64,000 nucleotides of DNA from DASSQJ01 sp963726295 (GTDB taxonomy: Bacteria > Actinomycetota > Actinomycetes > Actinomycetales > Dermatophilaceae): positions 124,001-188,000 of the forward strand of contig CAVSBW010000007.1 in the NCBI GenBank assembly GCA_963726295.1. Reading direction: 5' to 3'. Position numbers and translations under genes: made by a program. The first letter of the stretch is position 1, and each line of letters begins with the position of its first letter. The notes beneath the pieces were generated by a model. That model was not told the origin of the DNA. It saw only the letters and a program-made list of their open reading frames with translations, and did not search any database. This document shows positions 58,628 through 64,000 of this stretch, in pieces.

Positions 58628-59388
58628 GCACGCCCACCGGAACCGTCGGCATGCCCCCGCTGCCGGCGATCGTGGTCGGCCGCGTGCACCACACGCGGCA
58701 CCGGCCCCTCGTGCATGCGTTCACGCACCGGCACACGCACTGGCTCGTCGACCTCGACGACGTGCCGCGACTGCCGCGCTGGCTGCGTCCGCTGGCCTCC
58801 TTCCGCGGCGAGGACCACCTGGCCGGCAACCCCGGCATCGGTGCCCTGCGGTCGAACGTCGTGCGGGTCCTGGACCGCGAGGGAGTCGACATCGAGCGCG
58901 TCCACCGCGTCGTCATGCTGGCCCACGCCCGCGTCCTGGGCCACGTCTTCGACCCGATGAGCGCCTTCTGGTGCCTCGACGAGGCCGGTGCGGTGGTGGC
59001 GGTTCTCGTCGAGGTGCACAACACCTACGGCGGCAGGCACGCCTACGTGCTGCGGCCCGGCGCCGGCGGGGACGACGAGGTGGACAAGGAGTTCTACGTC
59101 TCCCCGTTCAACGAGGTCGAGGGGCGCTACGCCATCCGCGTCCGGATGTCCCCCACCACCGTCGCCGTGGCCATCCGCCTGCTGGTCGGCGACGAACCAC
59201 TCGTGACGGCCACCGTGACCGGTCGGCCCCGGCCCGCCACCCGGCGAGCGGTGCTCGCCACGGCCCTGCGCCATCCGTTGATGCCCCAGCGGGTCAGTGC
59301 CCTGATCCGCGTTCACGGCATCTGGCTCTGGTTGCGGCGGCTGCCCGTGCGCCCCCGACCCGCAAGCACCCTGGAGAGTGTGAGATGA
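58624..59388 (+). CDS. DUF1365 protein
   Basis: The 254-residue protein starts at GTG 58624, overlapping the preceding stop. The DUF1365 signatures are IVVGRVHHTRHRPLVHAFTHRHTHWLVDLDDVP, HARVLGHVFDPMSAFWCLD, VHNTYGGRHAYVL and VDKEFYVSPFNEVEGRYAIRV. The His-rich N-terminal block could bind a metal. The family is unknown but nearly always neighbours this FAD oxidoreductase and a CFA-type enzyme. ATGA overlap continues the operon. Confidence 0.88.
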   Translation: MSTPTGTVGMPPLPAIVVGRVHHTRHRPLVHAFTHRHTHWLVDLDDVPRLPRWLRPLASFRGEDHLAGNPGIGALRSNVVRVLDREGVDIERVHRVVMLAHARVLGHVFDPMSAFWCLDEAGAVVAVLVEVHNTYGGRHAYVLRPGAGGDDEVDKEFYVSPFNEVEGRYAIRVRMSPTTVAVAIRLLVGDEPLVTATVTGRPRPATRRAVLATALRHPLMPQRVSALIRVHGIWLWLRRLPVRPRPASTLESVR

Positions 59389-60638
59389 CCACCGTCGAGA
59401 CCCCCCGGCTCGAGATCGGGGCCCCGAGCCTGCGCTTCCCGCGCGGCATCACCCGCGGCGCGGTCGCGAAGTCGATCGTGCACGCCACGACGGCGTCGAT
59501 GCCGGTGCGGCTGCGCTACCCGGACGGCACCGAGGTCGGGGGTGGCGGCCCCGACTCCCCGGTGCTCGAGGTCATCCGCCCCGCGTCCCTCTACCGCCGG
59601 CTCGAGGCGCACCCCAAGATCGGGCTGGGCGAGGCGTACATGGCCGGTGACTGGCGGGCCGCCGAGGGCACCGACCTCGCGGAGGCCCTGGCCCCGTTCG
59701 CCGCCCGGATGGGCGAGCTCGTCCCCCGCCCACTGCTCTCGCTGCGGGGCCTGGTCGACCGCGCCATCCCGCGCACCCACCGCAACACCCTCGAGGGTTC
59801 GCGCAGCAACATCAGCGCGCACTACGACCTCAGCAACCACCTCTTCGCGGCCTTCCTCGACCCGTCGATGTCGTACAGCTCGGCGATGTTCGACCCCTCC
59901 CGCCCCCTCGCGGAGCAGGACCTGCACGAGGCCCAGGTGCGCAAGGTCGAGTCGGTGCTCGACGCAGCCGGGGTCACGGAGGGGTCGCGGGTGCTCGAGA
60001 TCGGCACCGGGTGGGGCGAGCTTTCCCTGCGGGCCGCGCGGCGTGGCGCCACGGTGACCTCGGTGACGCTCTCGGCCGAGCAGCGCGACCTCGCCCTCGA
60101 GCGGATCGCCGCGGCCGGGCTCTCCGACCGGGTCGACGTGCGCCTCCTGGACTACCGCGAGGTCGAGGGCACCTACGACGCGATCGTCAGCGTCGAGATG
60201 ATCGAGGCCGTGGGCGAGGAGTACTGGGAGACGTACTTCCGGCGGATCGACCACCTGCTGGCTCCGGGCGGTGCCGTGGCCGTCCAGGCGATCCTGATGG
60301 AGCACCACCGCCTGCTCGCCACCCGTGGCTCGTTCGGCTGGATCCAGAAGTACATCTTCCCCGGCGGCCTGATCCCGTCGCTGCAGGCCATCCGCGACGT
60401 CACCCGCGACTCGACGTCGCTCCGGGTCGAGCGGGTGCACGCCTTCGGGGGCGACTACGCCGAGACGCTGCGCCGCTGGCGGGTTGCGTTCACCACGGCC
60501 TGGCCCAACATTCGACCCCTGGGGTTCGACGAGACGTTCCGTCGCATGTGGGAGTTCTACCTCGCCTACTGTGAGGCAGGCTTTGCGATGTCGTACCTCG
60601 ACGTCGCCCAGATCCGACTCGCCCGCAGAGAGAGCTGA
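59385..60638 (+). CDS. Cyclopropane-fatty-acid-type SAM methyltransferase (second copy)
   Basis: The 417-residue protein has ISAHYDLSNHLFAAFLDPSMSYSSAMF, SAM motif VLEIGTGWGELSLRAARRGATV, SVEMIEAVGEEYWETYFRRIDHLLAPGGAVAVQAI and EHHRLLATRGSFGWIQKYIFPGGLIPS. These place it in the CfaB/UfaM-like branch of lipid-methylating enzymes. It is distinct from the first CFA gene at 54824 and belongs to the divergent FAD/DUF1365 operon. Fatty acyl methylation is the probable reaction. Confidence 0.9.
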   Translation: MTTVETPRLEIGAPSLRFPRGITRGAVAKSIVHATTASMPVRLRYPDGTEVGGGGPDSPVLEVIRPASLYRRLEAHPKIGLGEAYMAGDWRAAEGTDLAEALAPFAARMGELVPRPLLSLRGLVDRAIPRTHRNTLEGSRSNISAHYDLSNHLFAAFLDPSMSYSSAMFDPSRPLAEQDLHEAQVRKVESVLDAAGVTEGSRVLEIGTGWGELSLRAARRGATVTSVTLSAEQRDLALERIAAAGLSDRVDVRLLDYREVEGTYDAIVSVEMIEAVGEEYWETYFRRIDHLLAPGGAVAVQAILMEHHRLLATRGSFGWIQKYIFPGGLIPSLQAIRDVTRDSTSLRVERVHAFGGDYAETLRRWRVAFTTAWPNIRPLGFDETFRRMWEFYLAYCEAGFAMSYLDVAQIRLARRES

Positions 60639-60639
60639 A

Positions 60640-61071
60640 TTGACGACCATCGAGCGCACCGTCACCACCCCCGCACACCCCGAGCTGGTCTTCCCGTACC
60701 TCGTCGACTTCCGCAACGCGGAGGAGTGGGACTCCGGCACCACCTCCTGCGAGCGGGTCTCCGGGGACGGCGGTGTCGGCACCGTCTACCACAACGTGTC
60801 GGCCTTCGCCGGCAACACCGTCGAGCTCGACTACACCGTCGAGGAGGTCGACTCGCCCCGGTTCGTCATCGTCGGCCGCAACGACACGACGACGAGCCAC
60901 GACACGATCACCGTCACGCCGACCGGTGACGGCGGCAGCGAGGTGGTCTACCGCGCCGACTTCACCTTCAGCGGCATGGCCCGCTTCGCCGGTCCGATCA
61001 TGAAGCCGCTCCTGGAGCGGCTCGGTGACAAGACCGCCGAGCAGCTCAAGGACGCGCTGGACCGGCTGTGA
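60640..61071 (+). CDS. SRPBCC-domain protein
   Basis: The 143-residue protein begins with TTG (60640), one base after the preceding TGA, and reads TIERTVTTPAHPELVFPYLVDFRNAEEWDSGT with the helix-grip lipid-binding layout. FAGPIMKPLLERLGDKTAEQLKDALDRL forms the C-terminal helix. It probably carries or senses a hydrophobic ligand for the operon. No catalytic residues are evident. GTG of the next gene overlaps its end. Confidence 0.8.
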   Translation: MTTIERTVTTPAHPELVFPYLVDFRNAEEWDSGTTSCERVSGDGGVGTVYHNVSAFAGNTVELDYTVEEVDSPRFVIVGRNDTTTSHDTITVTPTGDGGSEVVYRADFTFSGMARFAGPIMKPLLERLGDKTAEQLKDALDRL

Positions 61072-62108
61072 GCGAGCGGGGCGGCGAGGGCCGCCGCGCG
61101 CTGGTCACGGGCGCCACCGGCTACATCGGGTCGCGACTGGTGCCGCGGTTGCTCGACGAGGGGTGGACGGTGCGGGTGCTCACCCGCGACGCCGGCAAGA
61201 TCGCCGACCGGTGGTGGGCGCCGAGGGCGGAGGTCGCCGAGGGTGACGCCACCTCGCGGTCCGACCTGGCGGCCGCGCTCGCGGACGTCGACGTCGCGTA
61301 CTACCTGCTCCACTCGATGGACGCCGAGGGCGGCTTCGTCGAGCGCGACCGCGAGATGGCGCGCACGTTCGGTGTCGCCGCCTACGGAGCCGGCGTCTCC
61401 CGCATCGTGTACCTGTCGGGGCTGCACCCCTCGGACGGCACCCTGAGCGACCACCTCGCCTCACGCGTCGAGGTCGGCGACCTGCTCATGGCCAGCGGCG
61501 TGCCGACCGCCGTGCTCCAGGCGGCCGTGATCCTGGGGTCCGGGTCGGCGTCGTTCGAGATGCTGCGCCACCTCACCTACCGGCTGCCGGTGATGATCGC
61601 GCCGAAGTGGCTCGGCAACCGCATCCAGCCGATCGCCGTCCGCGACGTCCTGCACTACCTCGTGGGCGCGGCAGACCTGCCCGACGACGTCAACCGGACC
61701 CTCGACATCGGCGGGCCCGAGGTGCTCACCTACCGCGAGATGATCACGCGCTTCGCCCGCCTCGCGGGACTGATGCCGCGCACCGTGCTCTCCGTCCCGG
61801 TGCTCACCCCGTGGCTGGCCAGCCAGTGGGTCGGCTTCGTCACCCCCGTGCCCACCGGACTGGCCAAGCCGCTCGTCGAGAGCCTGCTCCACGAGGTGGT
61901 CTGCACCGAGTCCGACATCGACGACCTCGTCGGGCCACCGTCCGGCGGCTCGCTCGGCTTCGACCGCGGGGTCACCGACGCCATCGCCGGAGACGACGCC
62001 GACCCCCGGCCGGAGCCCGGCACCGTCGACCCGGCACGGGTCACCGCCGCCGACCCGGCGTGGGCCGGGGGCGGCCGGCGCGGCCGACCGGCCGCTGGCC
62101 AGTCCTAG
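61068..62108 (+). CDS. NAD(P)-binding epimerase/SDR-like protein
   Basis: The 346-residue extended-SDR protein has the TGATGYIG nucleotide motif in ALVTGATGYIGSRLVPRLLDEGW, then YYLLHSMDAEGGFVERDREMA, VYLSGLHPSDG, RIQPIAVRDVLHYLVGAADLP and the C-terminal FARLAGLMPRTVLSVPVLTPWLASQWVGFVTPV. The usual Tyr-x-x-x-Lys catalytic pair is not obvious, so it may be a regulator or reductase. It belongs to the YfcH/DUF2867-linked epimerase group. Starts at GTG 61068 with GTGA overlap. Confidence 0.82.
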   Translation: MSERGGEGRRALVTGATGYIGSRLVPRLLDEGWTVRVLTRDAGKIADRWWAPRAEVAEGDATSRSDLAAALADVDVAYYLLHSMDAEGGFVERDREMARTFGVAAYGAGVSRIVYLSGLHPSDGTLSDHLASRVEVGDLLMASGVPTAVLQAAVILGSGSASFEMLRHLTYRLPVMIAPKWLGNRIQPIAVRDVLHYLVGAADLPDDVNRTLDIGGPEVLTYREMITRFARLAGLMPRTVLSVPVLTPWLASQWVGFVTPVPTGLAKPLVESLLHEVVCTESDIDDLVGPPSGGSLGFDRGVTDAIAGDDADPRPEPGTVDPARVTAADPAWAGGGRRGRPAAGQS

Positions 62109-62118
62109 GGGGAGTGCC

Positions 62119-62841
62119 GTGAACCCCGTCGCCGAGCTCCGCGCGTTCTTCCGGGCCGCGCTCGTCGATCCGGTGCCGCGCGACCACACCGAGCCCGACT
62201 GGGCCTTCCGGCGTCGTCGCGTCGTCGTGGTGGTCACCCTGCTCGTCGGGGCGGCGGTCCTCGCGTGGGCGCTGCGGATCGAGCCGGGCAACCCCCTCTT
62301 CTACGTCGCGACCTTGACCCTCGCGGCCGTCTGGGCCGTCGGGGCGCTCGTCTCGGGCCCGCTCCACCTCGGCCGCGCGCACACCCGCCACGGCGACGGG
62401 CAGAGCCGGGCCGTGGTGCAGTCGCTGGCGCTCGGCGGGATGCTTCTCGTCCTCTTCCTCCTCGGCGCGGTGCTCGTGGCGCAGGTGCCGTTCCTGCGCG
62501 ACCCCGTGCAGGCGCTGCTCGACCACGCCGAGTACGGCTCGCTCGCGGTCGTCGCACTGATCACCGTGGTCAACGGCGTCGCGGAGGAGCTCTACTTCCG
62601 TGGCGCCCTCTATGCCGGCGTGGGCCGGCGCCACGCGGTGGCCGTCACGACGGTGGTCTACGCGCTCGCCACGGCGGCGTCCGGCATCCCGCTGCTCGTC
62701 CTCGCGGCGGCGGTGGTCGGGCTCGTGGTCGGGCTGCAGCGCCGGGTCACCGGCGGCATCCTCGGGCCGATCGTCACCCACCTCACGTGGTCGCTGGGGA
62801 TGCTCTTCCTCCTGCCGCCCGTGCTCGACCGGCTCAGCTGA
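62119..62841 (+). CDS. CPBP-family intramembrane metalloprotease
   Basis: The 240-residue protein has six or more helices and the CPBP signature: EELYFRG (catalytic Glu pair) near residue 155 and the third motif HLTWSLGM with His near residue 220. The family includes Rce1-type prenyl endopeptidases and bacteriocin-immunity proteins; the target here is unknown. It starts at GTG 62119 after a GGGGGAG site and lies in the light-response operon just before the photolyase. Confidence 0.85.
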   Translation: MNPVAELRAFFRAALVDPVPRDHTEPDWAFRRRRVVVVVTLLVGAAVLAWALRIEPGNPLFYVATLTLAAVWAVGALVSGPLHLGRAHTRHGDGQSRAVVQSLALGGMLLVLFLLGAVLVAQVPFLRDPVQALLDHAEYGSLAVVALITVVNGVAEELYFRGALYAGVGRRHAVAVTTVVYALATAASGIPLLVLAAAVVGLVVGLQRRVTGGILGPIVTHLTWSLGMLFLLPPVLDRLS

Positions 62842-62853
62842 AGGCGGTACCGG

Positions 62854-64000
62854 ATGACCTCGATCCTCTGGCTGCGCCGTGACCTGCGGCGCCGAGACCA
62901 CCCCGCGCTGCTCGCCGCCCGCGAGGCCGCCGGCGACGGCGACCTCGTGGTGGCGTTCGTCGTGGACCCACGCCTCTGGGGAGGTGCCGGACCGGTTCGC
63001 CGCGCGTGGCTGGCCGCCAACCTCAGGGCCCTGGACGAGGACCTCGGCGGAGACCTCACGCTGCTCCACGGCGACCCGCTCTCGGTGGTGCCGGAGCTCG
63101 CGCACCGGGTGGAGGCGTCCTCGGTGCACGTCACGCGCGAGACCACCCCCGCGGGGATGCGACGGGACGACGTGGTGCGCGCCCGGCTGGAGCATTCCGA
63201 CGTGCGGTGGGTGGAGACCGGCACGCCCTACGCCGTGGGTCCGGGGCTCGTCGTCAACGGCTCCGGCGACCCGTACAAGGTGTTCACCCCGTTCGCGAAG
63301 GCCTGGCGCAGCCACGGGTGGCCCGAGCCGGCAGCGACCCCGCGGACGCTGCCGATCCGCCACGCCCGCAACGACGCCGAGGCGACGAGGGCCCTCGATG
63401 CCGCGCTCACGGCAGCCGACCTCCCCGAGCTCCCGACCGCGGGGGAGGAGGCGGCGCTGCGGCGGTGGCGGTGGTTCCGTGACGGCCACGTGGCCGACTA
63501 CGACGAGGACCGCGACCGACCCGACCTCGACGTCACCTCTCGCATGTCGCCCTACCTCAAGCTCGGTGTCGTGCACCCGCGGACGTTGCTCGCCGACGTC
63601 GCGGGGGACCGCGGCAAGGGGGCCGGCTCGTACGTCGACGAGCTCGCGTGGCGCGAGTTCTACGCCGACGTCCTCCACCACAACCCTGAGAGCGCGTGGC
63701 ACGACCTCCGACCGGCACTGACGGGCATGCGGTACGACGACCCGCAGGACGCGGTGACGGCGTGGAAGGAGGGGCGCACCGGGTACCCGGTCGTGGACGC
63801 CGGGATGCGGCAGCTGCTCGCGGAGGGGTGGATGCACAACCGGGTGCGGATGATCACGGCGAGCTTCCTCACCAAGGACCTCCACGTGTGGTGGCCCGTC
63901 GGCGCCCGGCACTTCCTCGACCATCTCGTCGACGGTGACATCGCCTCGAACAACCACGGCTGGCAGTGGGTGGCCGGTACCGGGACGGACGCGTCGCCGT
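62854..64000 (+). CDS. phr: Deoxyribodipyrimidine photolyase, partial (C-terminus outside window)
   Basis: At least 382 residues are present and the frame runs off the right edge. The N-terminal domain (ILWLRRDLRRRDHPALLAAREAA, VAFVVDPRLW) is the alpha/beta antenna part. The FAD domain has LAWREFYADVLHHNP, RTGYPVVDAGMRQLLAEGWMHNRVRMITASFLTKDL and HLVDGDIASNNHGWQWVAGTGTDASP, nearly all the FAD-contact and Trp-triad residues. It repairs cyclobutane pyrimidine dimers with blue light. It closes the LitR-linked operon. Confidence 0.95.
   Translation, partial: MTSILWLRRDLRRRDHPALLAAREAAGDGDLVVAFVVDPRLWGGAGPVRRAWLAANLRALDEDLGGDLTLLHGDPLSVVPELAHRVEASSVHVTRETTPAGMRRDDVVRARLEHSDVRWVETGTPYAVGPGLVVNGSGDPYKVFTPFAKAWRSHGWPEPAATPRTLPIRHARNDAEATRALDAALTAADLPELPTAGEEAALRRWRWFRDGHVADYDEDRDRPDLDVTSRMSPYLKLGVVHPRTLLADVAGDRGKGAGSYVDELAWREFYADVLHHNPESAWHDLRPALTGMRYDDPQDAVTAWKEGRTGYPVVDAGMRQLLAEGWMHNRVRMITASFLTKDLHVWWPVGARHFLDHLVDGDIASNNHGWQWVAGTGTDASP

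Noticed and set aside
1..64000. CRISPR arrays, phage structural genes, toxin-antitoxin pairs or secondary-metabolite clusters
   Set aside because: No regularly spaced repeats, capsid/tail motifs, or NRPS/PKS modules were seen.

Overview
The window is GC-rich chromosomal DNA from an actinobacterium. Evidence for this includes a mycothiol-dependent nitroreductase, an F420-dependent glucose-6-phosphate dehydrogenase, GuaB1, DUF3073, LigB and many GTG starts with ATGA/GTGA overlaps. A member of Micrococcales, possibly Intrasporangiaceae, fits best, but that placement is an inference. Almost all of the window is ordinary core or near-core genome; one short stretch (42.9-44.5 kb) is a decayed mobile-element scar beside tRNA genes.

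0-9.5 kb: a secreted zinc metalloprotease (cut by the window edge), a frameshifted pentapeptide-like gene next to an AGE-family epimerase, a secreted CHRD-like protein, an ArsR/SRPBCC pair, a Rv2466c-like nitroreductase lacking its second active-site cysteine, a permuted NlpC/P60 protein, a secreted subtilase and a pair of CrcB fluoride channels. 9.5-22 kb: alanine transaminase, a two-component system, a thioredoxin lipoprotein with a CcdA-like membrane partner, an alkyltransferase-like protein, a PQQ-type sugar dehydrogenase lipoprotein, an AbiEi/DUF559-like gene bracketed by two 65-bp palindromic repeats, a GPH transporter, a PLP decarboxylase-like enzyme and an acyl-CoA synthetase. 22-36 kb: a long acidic membrane-anchored protein, pntAB, purM, an oxidoreductase, two small membrane proteins, an NCS1 permease with a cysteine hydrolase, DUF3073 and a Leu/Val-type dehydrogenase. 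35-42 kb: fgd coupled to an alpha-methylacyl-CoA racemase, a P-loop kinase, a HAD protein, an ElaA-like acetyltransferase, ATP-dependent DNA ligase and two methyltransferases.

42.9-44.8 kb: a tyrosine-recombinase C-terminal remnant, an IS256-type fragment and an IS110-type fragment lie between a 21-bp tRNA-like duplicate and the tRNA-Phe 3' half it copies. The tRNA-Glu/Asp/Phe operon follows. 45-54 kb: an aldo/keto reductase divergent from a small HTH gene with a strong palindromic operator, a Clp-N protein, a PHP hydrolase, a cysteine desulfurase-like enzyme, guaB1, DUF445 and an RDD/beta-propeller fusion.

54-64 kb: a coherent light/photo-oxidative cluster. A MerR-B12 photoreceptor regulator of the LitR/CarH type heads one operon (cyclopropane-fatty-acid-type synthase, DUF1295). 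It faces a divergent operon of FAD oxidoreductase, DUF1365, a second CFA-type methyltransferase, SRPBCC, an NAD-binding epimerase-like protein, a CPBP protease and a DNA photolyase that runs off the window. Together they suggest B12-dependent light control of membrane lipid modification and DNA repair.
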